Of a stretch of 64,000 nt of DNA, positions 7,936 through 18,588 are shown in pieces (position 1 is the stretch's first letter; each line of letters opens with the position of its first letter). The notes under the pieces are model-generated. The model was not told where the DNA came from, made no database searches, and saw only the letters and a list, made by a program, of their open reading frames with translations. The translations under genes and the position numbers were made by a program. The stretch is from Veillonellaceae bacterium SB90 (GTDB lineage Bacteria > Bacillota > Negativicutes > Selenomonadales > Selenomonadaceae): assembly GCA_902364065.1 (NCBI GenBank), contig CABJCJ010000010.1:712-64711 (forward strand), in the 5' to 3' direction.

Positions 7936-9429
7936 GTGGAGCAGATTTTCCTGCAGGCAGGACAGGCCGTGCAAGGTGTGCGCCATGAATACGGCAGGCT
8001 CATGCGGCTGGCCGGCAGCATGCTGCGCATCGGAGCCATCGGCTTTGGCGGCGGCAATGCGCTGATTCCCGTCATTGAGGCGGAAGTCGTGCAGCGCGGG
8101 CGGCTTGTGTCGAAGCGCGACTACGAAGAAGACGTGATTGCAGCCTGCATCACGCCGGGTGCGCTGCCCGTTGAGATCGCGGCTGGTATCGGCCGCAGGA
8201 TCGGCGGTTTCCCGGGCATGCTGCTCGCCGCCTCGATGATGGCCCTGCCGGGCGCCCTGCTGACGGTACTGATCCTTTCGGTCCTGACCGGCGAGCAGGG
8301 AGCGGCCATCTCGGGCATCCGCTACGTATCGGTTGGCCTCGGCGCTTTCATCATCAGCCTGCTCGTGGCCTATGTCCTCAAATCGCTCGCAGCTGCCGAG
8401 CAGGCGGGCGGTGAGATTTTCCGCGCGATGTGCCTCGTCATGGTGGCGGTGTTCCTGCTCTCCTCGGAGAAGAATCTCTACGCATTGCTCGGTCTGCCAA
8501 TCACGCCCATCTTCAATCTGTCGGTGCTGTCGGTGCTGGGCCTGGCGTTCTTCCTGATCTTCTTTTTGGGCAGCGGCTTTTCGCGGGGCAGGGGGCTGAC
8601 GGCTGGTTTTGTCACCGTGCTCTATCTCCTGAGCGGCAGCCATATGGAGCTGTTCGCTTCACCCTTTCTGGAGCACCTTGCCATTTTCCTGATGGTGGTG
8701 CTCGGTCTGCGGGGCCTGCTGCAGAGCTTTCGTGCCGGCGGCGAGAAAATTGGCGGCCGGAAATTATGGGCGGAGACGCTGCGGGAAATCGTGATCTGGC
8801 TTTTCTTCGCGGCCATGCTTTCCGTGCCGGCCCTGATGCTCGTGCCGGACAGCCTCATGTATCTCGGGCAGGGCTTTCTTTCCTCGCTGCTTTCATTTGG
8901 CGGCGGCGATGCCTATCTGACAATTGCCGATGGCATTTTCGTGCAGGGGGGGACGACGGAGGCGGCCGACTTTTACGGGCAGCTTGTGCCCGTGGCCAAC
9001 GCGCTGCCGGGCTCCATCCTATGCAAGATCCTGACGGGCATCGGGTATCTTGCGGGTCTGCGCTGGAGCGGCATCATGGGCGGCTTTTTGCTGGCGCTGG
9101 CCGGCTTTGCCGTGAGCGTGGCGGCCTCGGGCCTGATCTTCGGCCTGGCTGCGCGGCTCCTGCGCACGTTCCACGATGTGCCCGTCTTCCGTCAAATCAG
9201 CCTCTGGGTGCGGCCCATCATCAGCGGCCTGCTCCTGAATGTGGCACTCTCGATGCTGCGCACGAATCTTGCGGCGGGCAGCAGCCTTTCCCTCTCTTCG
9301 GGACTCGTGCTGCTCTTTACCCTCGTTCTTGCTGCGATTTGCCTCTATGCCATCCATTACCGCCACTCGTCGCTGGCCCTGCCCATGGCTCTTGCCGCCG
9401 GCAGCGGCCTGGTACTGGCTCTGATTTGA
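7936..9429 (+). CDS. CHR-family anion transporter (ChrA-like), candidate sulfate importer
   Basis: About 497 residues with many hydrophobic segments. It has the two homologous halves of long CHR proteins: the first begins with a GAIGFGGGNALIP motif, the second with SFGGGDAYLTIADG. Characterised family members move chromate out of cells, and sulfate is a chemical analogue. As the first gene of an APS reductase/ATP sulfurylase operon, sulfate uptake is the more natural role (inference). GTG 7936 is chosen because GAAAGGGTGAGG lies just ahead; an earlier in-frame ATG at 7834 would place the terminator hairpin inside the gene. Confidence 0.8.
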   Translation: MEQIFLQAGQAVQGVRHEYGRLMRLAGSMLRIGAIGFGGGNALIPVIEAEVVQRGRLVSKRDYEEDVIAACITPGALPVEIAAGIGRRIGGFPGMLLAASMMALPGALLTVLILSVLTGEQGAAISGIRYVSVGLGAFIISLLVAYVLKSLAAAEQAGGEIFRAMCLVMVAVFLLSSEKNLYALLGLPITPIFNLSVLSVLGLAFFLIFFLGSGFSRGRGLTAGFVTVLYLLSGSHMELFASPFLEHLAIFLMVVLGLRGLLQSFRAGGEKIGGRKLWAETLREIVIWLFFAAMLSVPALMLVPDSLMYLGQGFLSSLLSFGGGDAYLTIADGIFVQGGTTEAADFYGQLVPVANALPGSILCKILTGIGYLAGLRWSGIMGGFLLALAGFAVSVAASGLIFGLAARLLRTFHDVPVFRQISLWVRPIISGLLLNVALSMLRTNLAAGSSLSLSSGLVLLFTLVLAAICLYAIHYRHSSLALPMALAAGSGLVLALI

Positions 9430-9495
9430 TTCAGGCCCGGCAAAGCGGCAGGCATCGCAACAATGTGTTGAAACTGGATTTTGGGAGAGATGTTC

Positions 9496-11196
9496 ATGGA
9501 ACCTGTACAGATGGAGAGGCGGCGCCTTGCGGCCGATGTCCTCATTATCGGCGGCGGTACGGCGGGCTGCTATGCGGCCATGCAGCTCGGCAGGAAGCCG
9601 GAGCTTGCCGTGATCGTTGCTGAAAAGGCCAATATCGAGCGCAGCGGCTGCCTGGCTGCCGGCGTCAATGCCCTCAATGCCTATATATCGGGCGGTCATA
9701 CGCCGGCGGATTACGTCGAGTATGCGCGCCGGGATGCGGAGGGCATCATCCGCGACGATCTCATGCTGACGCTGGCGGAAGATGTCAATGCGGTCACGGA
9801 GGATCTCGAGCGGCTGGGCCTCGTCATCCTGAAGGATGCAGAAGGCCGCTACGTGACGCGCGGCTGGCGCAACGTCAAGATCAACGGTGAGAACATCAAG
9901 CCGCTGCTTGCCCGGGAGGTGCGCAGGCAGAAGAACGTGACCGTCCTCAACCATGTGAATATCACGGACCTCATGGTCCAGCAGGACGCGGCGGGAAAGC
10001 GCCGCGTCACGGGGGCCTGGGGCTTTTCCGTGCGGGAGCCCGTGGCCTATGAGATCACGGCACGCGCCGTGCTCGTGGCGACGGGCGGTGCCGCCGGGCT
10101 TTACCGGCCGAACAATCCGGGCTTCTCACGCCACAAGATGTGGTATCCGCCGTTCAACACCGGTGCGGGCTTTGCGATGGGCATCCGGGCCGGGGCCGAG
10201 ATGACGACCTTTGAGCATCGCTTCGTGGCGCTGCGCTGCAAGGATACGATTGCGCCGACCGGCACGATTGCGCAGGGCGTCGGCGCGAAGCAGGTCAATG
10301 CCAGGGGCGAGATCTACGAGACGAAATACGGCCTGACGACACCGGAGCGCATCTACGGCACGGTCGAGGAGAACCGCAGGGGCAACGGCCCGTGCTACCT
10401 CGATACGCGTCACATCAGCGACGCGCAGCAGCAGGACCTCTATCATGCGTATCTCAACATGGCACCGGCGCAGACGCTCAAATGGGTGGAAAGCGGCAGG
10501 GGGCCGAAGGAGCAGCCCGTCGAGGTTGAGGGCACGGAGCCTTATGTCGTGGGCGGCCACACGGCCAGCGGCTACTGGGTTGATACGGGCCGCGCGAGCA
10601 CGATTCCGGGCCTCTTTGCCGCGGGCGATGTGGCGGGCGGCGCGCCGCAGAAATACGTGACGGGGGCGCTGGCCGAGGGCCGCATCGCCGCACAGTCCAT
10701 CGCCGCGTATCTCGCGGAGGCCGAGGCGCCGATACAGGCAGAAGGCCCTGACCGCACGGCGGAGTACGAGCAGTATTTCCGGCAGGCAGCGGGCAGTCTC
10801 ACGCCCCTGCAGCTTGAAGAAGCGATGCAGAAAATCATGGATGAGTACGCCGGCGGCATCCGCACGGATTACCGCTACAACGAGAGCCGCCTGCAGCTGG
10901 CAGCAGAGAAAATCCGTCATCTCGAGACGCTGCTGCCGGCCCTGCATGCCGACGACATGTACGAGCTCATGAAGATCTATGAGCTGCGCGAGCGGCTGAC
11001 AGTCTGCCGGGCCCTCATCGCGCATCTGCTCGCACGCAGGGAAACGCGCTGGCATACGTTCGGCGAGAATGCCGATCATCCGGAGCAGTCGCCTGACGGA
11101 CTCTGCTACGTCAATTCGAGGTGGAAGGACGGGGATTTTGAGATCCTGTACCGGCCGCTGGTCAAGGGAGGTCATTATGAGCATACGCATCCATGA
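9496..11196 (+). CDS. aprA: Adenylylsulfate reductase alpha subunit-like flavoprotein
   Basis: 566 residues of the fumarate reductase/AprA flavoprotein family. An N-terminal FAD-binding dinucleotide fold (ADVLIIGGGTAGCYAAMQLG) is followed by the substrate domain. The C-terminal FAD contact region (LFAAGDVAGGAPQKYVTGAL) resembles the AprA GDVVGASPHK segment more than fumarate reductases. The next genes are a two-cluster ferredoxin overlapping by 20 bp and then cysD-cysN. The context therefore argues for APS reduction to sulfite and AMP in assimilation. ATG 9496 has GGGAGAG 6 bp upstream. No downstream sulfite reductase lies in the window. Confidence 0.85.
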   Translation: MEPVQMERRRLAADVLIIGGGTAGCYAAMQLGRKPELAVIVAEKANIERSGCLAAGVNALNAYISGGHTPADYVEYARRDAEGIIRDDLMLTLAEDVNAVTEDLERLGLVILKDAEGRYVTRGWRNVKINGENIKPLLAREVRRQKNVTVLNHVNITDLMVQQDAAGKRRVTGAWGFSVREPVAYEITARAVLVATGGAAGLYRPNNPGFSRHKMWYPPFNTGAGFAMGIRAGAEMTTFEHRFVALRCKDTIAPTGTIAQGVGAKQVNARGEIYETKYGLTTPERIYGTVEENRRGNGPCYLDTRHISDAQQQDLYHAYLNMAPAQTLKWVESGRGPKEQPVEVEGTEPYVVGGHTASGYWVDTGRASTIPGLFAAGDVAGGAPQKYVTGALAEGRIAAQSIAAYLAEAEAPIQAEGPDRTAEYEQYFRQAAGSLTPLQLEEAMQKIMDEYAGGIRTDYRYNESRLQLAAEKIRHLETLLPALHADDMYELMKIYELRERLTVCRALIAHLLARRETRWHTFGENADHPEQSPDGLCYVNSRWKDGDFEILYRPLVKGGHYEHTHP

Positions 11197-11491
11197 AGAA
11201 CGCTGCATCGGCTGCGGTCGTTGCACGGAGGCCTGTCCCGGCAATCTGCTGCGGCTCTCGTCAAATGGCAAGGCGGAAATCCGCGCGGTGGAGGACTGCT
11301 GGGGCTGTACGGCCTGCATGAAGGAATGTCCCGTGAGCGCCATCGGCTACTTCCTGGGCGCGGACATCGGCGGCAGCGGCGGCACGCTGCGCATCGAGCG
11401 CGAAGGCCATTTTTACCACTGGCGCATCGAGCAGCCCGGCAGGGCCGATACCGTCATCACCATCGACCGGCAGAATGCCAACCGGTACTGA
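11177..11491 (+). CDS. aprB: 4Fe-4S ferredoxin, AprB-like subunit
   Basis: 104 residues with two [4Fe-4S] motifs: CIGCGRCTEACP near residues 10-21 and CWGCTACMKECP near 41-52. The C-terminal tail is short compared with dissimilatory AprB, as in assimilatory-type AprBA. It should pass electrons to the FAD of the overlapping aprA product. It starts inside the aprA end (ATG 11177, RBS GGGAGG), which indicates translational coupling and a stable complex. Confidence 0.85.
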   Translation: MSIRIHEERCIGCGRCTEACPGNLLRLSSNGKAEIRAVEDCWGCTACMKECPVSAIGYFLGADIGGSGGTLRIEREGHFYHWRIEQPGRADTVITIDRQNANRY

Positions 11492-11523
11492 AGCGATTAC
11501 AGAATCAATAAGGAGTCATTCAT

Positions 11524-12432
11524 ATGGGAAAATTATCGCACCTCGATGCCCTGGAGGCCGAGGCCATTTACATCATCCGTGAGGTGGCGGCCGAATGTGA
11601 GAAGCCGGTGATGCTTTATTCCATCGGCAAGGACAGCACGGTCATGATGCATCTCGCACTCAAAGCCTTTTATCCGGAGAAACCGCCCTTCCCGTTCCTG
11701 CATATCAACACGACCTGGAAATTCCATGAGATGATCGCCTTCCGCGATGCCCAGGCCAGGGAATACGGCCTCGAGATGATCGAGTACAAGAATGAAGAGG
11801 GCCTGAAGGCCGGCGTCAATCCCTTCGATTACGGTGCTTCGTATACGGATATCATGAAGACGCAGGCACTCAAGCAGGCACTGACGAAATACGGTTTCAC
11901 GGCCGCGTTTGGCGGCGGCCGCCGCGACGAGGAGAAGTCCCGCGCGAAGGAACGCGTCTTCTCGTTCCGCAACGCGGCACAGGCCTGGGACCCGAAGAAC
12001 CAGCGCCCCGAGATGTGGAAGCTCTACAATGCCGAAATCAAAAAGGGCGAGAGCATCCGCGTGTTCCCGCTTTCCAACTGGACGGAGAAGGATATCTGGC
12101 AGTATATCCGCCGCGAGAAGCTCGATATCGTTTCGCTGTATTTTGCCAAGGAACGCCCGGTCATCGAGCGCGACGGCAATCTCATCATGATTGACGACGA
12201 CCGCATCGTCGAGAAGCTCGGCCTCAAGCCGGAGGACATCCAGCACAAGAAGGTGCGCTTCCGCACGCTCGGCTGCTATCCGCTGACGGGCGCCGTCGAA
12301 TCGGAAGCCGATACGCTCGATGCGATTGTCGAGGAAACGCTCGGCGCCGTCGAATCGGAGCGCACGAGCCGCGTCATCGATCACGAGGGAGCCGGCAGCA
12401 TGGAGCGCCGGAAACGGGAGGGTTATTTCTGA
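11524..12432 (+). CDS. cysD: Sulfate adenylyltransferase subunit 2
   Basis: 302 residues, the normal CysD length. PP-loop ATP pyrophosphatase motif [13 protein letters not shown] at ~residues 33-45; [15 protein letters not shown] and [14 protein letters not shown] are also diagnostic. With CysN it forms ATP sulfurylase, making APS from ATP and sulfate. It follows aprB by 32 bp with RBS AAGGAG and feeds APS straight to AprAB. Confidence 0.95.
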   Translation: MGKLSHLDALEAEAIYIIREVAAECEKPVMLYSIGKDSTVMMHLALKAFYPEKPPFPFLHINTTWKFHEMIAFRDAQAREYGLEMIEYKNEEGLKAGVNPFDYGASYTDIMKTQALKQALTKYGFTAAFGGGRRDEEKSRAKERVFSFRNAAQAWDPKNQRPEMWKLYNAEIKKGESIRVFPLSNWTEKDIWQYIRREKLDIVSLYFAKERPVIERDGNLIMIDDDRIVEKLGLKPEDIQHKKVRFRTLGCYPLTGAVESEADTLDAIVEETLGAVESERTSRVIDHEGAGSMERRKREGYF

Positions 12433-12433
12433 T

Positions 12434-14065
12434 ATGAACGATTTACTCAAATTCATCACCTGCGGCAGCGTCGACGACGGCAAGTCCACGCTGATCGGTC
12501 ATCTCTTATACGATGCCAAGCTCATTTATGCAGATCAGGAGGAGGCCCTGCTGCTTGACTCCAAGGTCGGCAGCCGCGGCGGCGCCATCGACTACTCGCT
12601 GCTCCTCGACGGCCTGCTCGCTGAGCGCGAGCAGGGCATCACGATTGATGTGGCGTACCGCTACTTCACGACGGACAACCGCAGCTTCATCTGCGCCGAT
12701 ACGCCGGGCCATGAGGAATACACGCGCAACATGGCCTGCGGTGCCTCGTTTGCCGACCTCGCCATCATCCTCATCGATGCGACGCAGGGCGTCCTGACGC
12801 AGACGCGCCGCCATGCCCGCATCTGCGCGCTCATGGGCATCCGCTACTTCGTCTTCGCCGTCAACAAGATGGACCTGGCCGCTTATGATGAGGCGCGTTT
12901 CCGGGAAATCGAGGCACAGATCGCAGAGATCCGGCAGGAACTTGGCCTTCACAGTGTCCAAGTCATCCCCGTATCGGCCACGGAAGGTGACAACATCACG
13001 CAGCGTTCGCCGCATATGGCGTGGTATGACGGCCCGGCGCTGCTGCCGTATCTCGAACAGGTCGATGTGAGCGCCGTCGAAGAAGAGGGCTTCTACATGC
13101 CCGTGCAGCGCGTCTGCCGTCCCAATCACGAATTCCGCGGCTTCCAGGGGCAGATTGAGAGCGGCAGCATCGCGGTGGGCGATACCGTCACGTCGCGTCC
13201 GAGCGGCGAAACGGCGCAGGTCCGGAAAATCCTCGTGGCCGACCGTACGGTCGAGACGGCGCAAAAAGGCCAGCCCGTCACGATCCAGCTCAACCGCGAA
13301 GTCGACGTATCGCGCGGCTGCGTGCTCGAGAAGGCGAGCGGTGTGCAGCTCGCTGCCAATTTCAAGACGGAGATTCTCTGGATGGACGATGTGCCGCTTT
13401 CCATCGGCAAGAACTTCCTCGTCCTGCTCGGCACGAAAAAGATTCCGGGCATCCTGACGAAGATTGACTACCGCATCGACATCAACACGGGCGAGCACGT
13501 CGAGGCTGATACACTCCACAAGAACGAGATCGCTGTCTGTGAGATCGCCGTGACGGAACCCATCGTCATCGACCTCTTCGAGCATCACCGCACGCAGGGC
13601 GAGCTCATCCTCATCGACCGCATCAGCAATATGACGGCGGCCTGCGGCGTCGTGCGCGAGATCGTCTCGGGCGAAGGCAGGCGCCATCTCGCGGCCAATC
13701 CGCAGCTGCGCAGCGCGCTGAACTGGCAGAGGCCGCTGGCCGTGGCTTTCCAGCCGGGCCTTGACGGCACGACGGCTGAGGCCGTGGAAGAAGCGGAGTA
13801 TTACCTCGTGCGCAACGGCCGTCACACGTATCTCTACGCCCCGGCAGAGGGTGAGGACTGCGGGCGAACACTCGCGCATCTCTTGCAGGCCGGCCTTATC
13901 GTCCTGCTCGTGCTGTCGAAGGATGCCGGCCTGCCGGAGGCGGCTCAGCCGTATGCATCGCTTGCCGCCGGGCAAGATGGCAGGGATGCGCAGCAGATCG
14001 CCGAGACCATCCTGCATCATACCATGCTGAATTCGATGATGGCGCCGAACAACTGGGTCATCTGA
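12434..14065 (+). CDS. cysN: Sulfate adenylyltransferase subunit 1 with a C-terminal extension
   Basis: 543 residues. The GTPase domain has GSVDDGKST (G1), DTPGHEEYTRNM (G3) and NKMDLA (G4), followed by EF-Tu-like beta domains. GTP hydrolysis drives the CysD reaction. E. coli CysN is 475 residues; here about 100 extra residues follow ~residue 440. They include HLLQAGLIVLLVL, reminiscent of the DAGLIVL stretch of APS kinase (CysC), but no kinase P-loop is seen, so this may be a decayed CysNC fusion. ATG 12434 lies one base after the cysD stop. Confidence 0.93.
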   Translation: MNDLLKFITCGSVDDGKSTLIGHLLYDAKLIYADQEEALLLDSKVGSRGGAIDYSLLLDGLLAEREQGITIDVAYRYFTTDNRSFICADTPGHEEYTRNMACGASFADLAIILIDATQGVLTQTRRHARICALMGIRYFVFAVNKMDLAAYDEARFREIEAQIAEIRQELGLHSVQVIPVSATEGDNITQRSPHMAWYDGPALLPYLEQVDVSAVEEEGFYMPVQRVCRPNHEFRGFQGQIESGSIAVGDTVTSRPSGETAQVRKILVADRTVETAQKGQPVTIQLNREVDVSRGCVLEKASGVQLAANFKTEILWMDDVPLSIGKNFLVLLGTKKIPGILTKIDYRIDINTGEHVEADTLHKNEIAVCEIAVTEPIVIDLFEHHRTQGELILIDRISNMTAACGVVREIVSGEGRRHLAANPQLRSALNWQRPLAVAFQPGLDGTTAEAVEEAEYYLVRNGRHTYLYAPAEGEDCGRTLAHLLQAGLIVLLVLSKDAGLPEAAQPYASLAAGQDGRDAQQIAETILHHTMLNSMMAPNNWVI

Positions 14066-14098
14066 TTCTCGTTTGATTTTGCCGTATCCGGACTCTTG

Positions 14099-14127
14099 AG
14101 AGGGCTGCCCTGACGCAGCCCTCTTTT
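14099..14127 (+). terminator. Terminator of the sulfate operon
   Basis: AGAGGGCTGC pairs with GCAGCCCTCT across a 6-nt loop, followed by Ts. It lies 34 bp after the cysN stop. Confidence 0.85.
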
Positions 14128-14178
14128 GCATGTGCGCGGCAGGAGGTTTTGTTTTTTTGACTTTTTTAGGAAATGATA

Positions 14179-14207
14179 TTGACATTTTGACTTAGAGGGG
14201 TTAATAT
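14179..14207 (+). promoter_or_regulatory. groESL promoter
   Basis: Perfect -35 TTGACA (14179-14184), 17-bp spacer and -10 TAATAT (14202-14207), directly ahead of the CIRCE operator. Confidence 0.9.
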
Positions 14208-14218
14208 AAAAACTGTAG

Positions 14219-14245
14219 TTAGCACTCGGGACTGGTGAGTGCTAA
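14219..14245 (+). promoter_or_regulatory. CIRCE operator (HrcA binding site)
   Basis: TTAGCACTC, 9-bp spacer, GAGTGCTAA: an exact match to the CIRCE consensus. It lies at the transcription start of groES, so HrcA should repress groESL until heat or protein stress. hrcA is not in the window. Confidence 0.97.
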
Positions 14246-14287
14246 CAGCATGATTATGTAAATTCATTTTATAGGAGGAAGATACCT

Positions 14288-14569
14288 ATGATTAAGCCAT
14301 TGGGCGAAAGAGTTGTCATCGAAGTTGCAGAAAGCGATGTAAAGACGGCCAGCGGCATTGTGCTGCCGGATACGGCGAAAGAGAAGCCGCAGAAGGGCAC
14401 GGTCGTTGCTGTTGGCACTGGCAAGCTGCTCGATAATGGCGAGCGCGCAGCCATGGAAGTCAAGGTTGGCGATGGCGTCATCTTCTCCAAATATTCGGGC
14501 TCGGAAGTCAAGGTTGACGGCAAGGATTATCTGATTGTCCGCGAGAGCGACATCCTCGCAGTCATCTGA
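14288..14569 (+). CDS. groES: Co-chaperonin GroES
   Basis: 93 residues. Starts with [11 protein letters not shown], has the [13 protein letters not shown] mobile loop and ends with a typical Cpn10 barrel strand. It caps GroEL during folding. RBS AGGAGG, ATG 14288. First gene of groESL. Confidence 0.97.
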   Translation: MIKPLGERVVIEVAESDVKTASGIVLPDTAKEKPQKGTVVAVGTGKLLDNGERAAMEVKVGDGVIFSKYSGSEVKVDGKDYLIVRESDILAVI

Positions 14570-14620
14570 CCGCGACTCGGCCGGAATTGCAGAACATAGA
14601 TTTTTCGGAGGTAATCATAA

Positions 14621-16246
<1,626 letters not shown>

Positions 16247-16301
16247 TCCTGCCGTCACGAAGGTGACAGGGAGGGCGTCAGGCCTTTCAAAAGCAATACA
16301 G

Positions 16302-16336
16302 AAGCCCTGTGAGACATGGTCTCGCGGGGCTTTTTA
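16302..16336 (+). terminator. groESL terminator
   Basis: AGCCC-GAGAC and GTCTC-GGGCT arms followed by TTTTTATT, 56 bp after groEL. Confidence 0.85.
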
Positions 16337-16463
16337 TTGACTTTCTTTCATTTATAAGATACAATAGCTATTGCCGTAGGGCAAAGAAAAATCCAGAGTC
16401 AAAACCTGCTGTTCTGGTAGTAAGAAAAGAGCATGGTCAGCTCCCCTGAGCTTCCGTGATTTA

Positions 16464-16612
16464 GCGCTTGCTCTCATGCGCCCTGGTGCGTGAGAGGACG
16501 AGGAGAAGGTTGTCGAATCATCAGCGGATGCCTTCCGGCCGGTCCGGCCGACAGATCTTCGTGAAAACTCCTGTGCAAGCGGGACGACAAAACGAAGAGG
16601 GGACGACAGCAG
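16464..16612 (+). ncRNA. glmS ribozyme (glucosamine-6-phosphate riboswitch)
   Basis: The leader of glmS contains the family core. AGCGC, spanning the expected self-cleavage site at 16463/16464, is followed by GAGGACGAGG, then GTTGTCGAA, then CAGCGGATGCCTTCCGG and a GC-rich hairpin. Downstream A-rich and GACGAC segments complete the pseudoknotted fold. With bound glucosamine-6-phosphate it cuts its own mRNA and lowers GlmS synthesis. The rest of the 390-bp gap after groEL holds the groESL terminator and presumably the glmS promoter. Outer boundaries are approximate. Confidence 0.93.
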
Positions 16613-16635
16613 GAACCTGTTAGGAGGTTTCCATT

Positions 16636-18465
16636 ATGTGTGGTATTGTAGGTTATGTAGGTGACAAGCAGGCAGCAGAATTCCTGCTCGAGGGCCTGTC
16701 GAAGCTCGAGTATCGTGGTTACGACTCGGCTGGCATCGCCGTATTCGACGGCAAGGAGATTCGCGTCGAGAAGAGCGTCGGCCGCCTGGCTGCACTGCGC
16801 GACAAGATCAAGGACAACATGCCGCAGGGCACGATGGGCATCGGACATACGCGCTGGGCTACGCACGGCCGTCCGTCTGACCGCAACGCACATCCGCATA
16901 CGGACTGCTCCGGTGATTTCGTCGTCGTTCACAACGGCATCATCGAGAACTACCTGTCCCTCAAAGAGGATCTCATCGAGAAGGGCCATGTCTTCAAATC
17001 CGAGACGGATACGGAAGTCGTCGCTCACCTCATCGAGGAAGTCTACAACGGCGATTTTGTTTCCTCCGTCCGCGAGGTACTGCGCCGCATCGAAGGTTCT
17101 TATTCGCTCGTATTCATGTGCAAGAAGCACCCGGGCGAGCTCATCTGCACGAAGCAGGATAACCCGCTCGTCATCGGCATCGGCGAAGGTGAGAACTTCA
17201 TTGCTTCCGATATCCCGGCCATCATTTCGCGCACGCGCCGCACGTACATCCTCAACGATGGCGAGCTGGCCGTTGTCACGAAGGATTCCATCAAAATCAC
17301 GAATCGTCAGGGCGAGCCTGTGACGAAGAAAGTCTTCGAGGTCAACTGGAATGCAGAGGCTGCCGAGAAGGGCGGCTACGAGCACTTCATGCTCAAGGAA
17401 ATCCACGAGCAGCCGAAGGCTGTCCGCGACACGATGAGCCAGCGCATTGCCAAGGACGGCAAGAGCATCGTCATGGACGAGCTCAAGTGGGATGCGGATT
17501 ACCTCAATTCCTTCAACAAGATTTACATCGTTGCCTGCGGCACGGCTTACCATGCCGGTCTCGTCGGCAAGTTCTACATCGAGAAGCTGGCCCGCACGGT
17601 CGTCGAAGTCGATGTCGCTTCCGAGTTCCGTTATCGCGATCCAATCGTCGATGAGAACACGCTGTTCATCGCCGTTTCCCAGTCGGGTGAGACGAGTGAT
17701 ACGCTCGCAGCCATGAAGGAGTCGAAGCGTCTCGGCGCCAAGACGCTGGCTTTGACGAACGTTGTCGGTTCTTCCATCGCCCGCGAGGCTGATCAGGTCC
17801 TCTACACCTGGGCTGGCCCGGAGATCGCCGTCGCTTCGACGAAGGCCTATACGACGCAGCTCATCCTGTTCTTCATGCTGGCCCTCTACATGGCTCAGAT
17901 CAAGAAGACGCAGACGCCGGAGCGCATCGAGTCGCTCATCAGCCAGCTCAAGAACATCCCGGCTCAGGTCAGCGAGACGCTTTCCGATGTCGAGCCGATC
18001 AAGACGTTTGCCAAGCAGTACGGTTTCAATGAAGATGTCTTCTACATCGGCCGTTCGCTCGACTACGATGTTGCTCTCGAGGGTGCGCTGAAGCTCAAGG
18101 AAGTTTCCTACATCCATGCCGAGGCATATGCGGCAGGTGAGCTCAAGCACGGCACGCTGGCCCTGATTGTCGAAGGTGTCCCGGTCATCGCTCTCGCTAC
18201 GCAGAAGAGCGTTTACGAGAAGACCCTTTCGAACATCAAGGAGGTTAAGGCCCGTGACGCCGTCGTCATCGGCATTGCAGCCGAGGGTGATACGGAGCTC
18301 GAGAAGTACGTCGACCACGTCATGAAGGTTCCGGAGACGGATGAACTCCTGATTCCGCTGCTGACGGTCGTGCCGCTGCAGCTCCTCGCTTACTACGCTG
18401 CCATCACGCGTGGCTGCGACGTCGACAAACCGCGTAACCTCGCGAAGTCTGTCACGGTCGAGTAA
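16636..18465 (+). CDS. glmS: Glutamine-fructose-6-phosphate aminotransferase (isomerizing)
   Basis: 609 residues, normal length. N-terminal glutaminase domain with nucleophile Cys2 (MCGIVGYVG), then two SIS sugar-isomerase domains (SQSGETSDTLAA and the region near residue 470), ending DKPRNLAKSVTVE. It makes glucosamine-6-phosphate for peptidoglycan and LPS. Controlled by the upstream ribozyme. Confidence 0.98.
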   Translation: MCGIVGYVGDKQAAEFLLEGLSKLEYRGYDSAGIAVFDGKEIRVEKSVGRLAALRDKIKDNMPQGTMGIGHTRWATHGRPSDRNAHPHTDCSGDFVVVHNGIIENYLSLKEDLIEKGHVFKSETDTEVVAHLIEEVYNGDFVSSVREVLRRIEGSYSLVFMCKKHPGELICTKQDNPLVIGIGEGENFIASDIPAIISRTRRTYILNDGELAVVTKDSIKITNRQGEPVTKKVFEVNWNAEAAEKGGYEHFMLKEIHEQPKAVRDTMSQRIAKDGKSIVMDELKWDADYLNSFNKIYIVACGTAYHAGLVGKFYIEKLARTVVEVDVASEFRYRDPIVDENTLFIAVSQSGETSDTLAAMKESKRLGAKTLALTNVVGSSIAREADQVLYTWAGPEIAVASTKAYTTQLILFFMLALYMAQIKKTQTPERIESLISQLKNIPAQVSETLSDVEPIKTFAKQYGFNEDVFYIGRSLDYDVALEGALKLKEVSYIHAEAYAAGELKHGTLALIVEGVPVIALATQKSVYEKTLSNIKEVKARDAVVIGIAAEGDTELEKYVDHVMKVPETDELLIPLLTVVPLQLLAYYAAITRGCDVDKPRNLAKSVTVE

Positions 18466-18510
18466 GCAAAATGACCGGCTGATCTCAGCCCTGGATTTGA
18501 TTTTATACGA

Positions 18511-18546
18511 GAAGCCTTTCTGCCGATGCAGGAGGCTTCTTGTTCT
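18511..18546 (+). terminator. glmS terminator
   Basis: GAAGCCT...CTGC pairs with GCAGGAGGCTTC; a moderately T-rich tail follows. Confidence 0.65.
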
Positions 18547-18588
18547 ATCCATAAGAATAAGAGAGTGAGGAGAAAACGGAGGTTTTGC

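Noticed and set aside
14161-14245. The groES upstream palindrome as a terminator
   Set aside because: It exactly matches the CIRCE consensus with a 9-bp spacer and has no T-run, so it is an operator.
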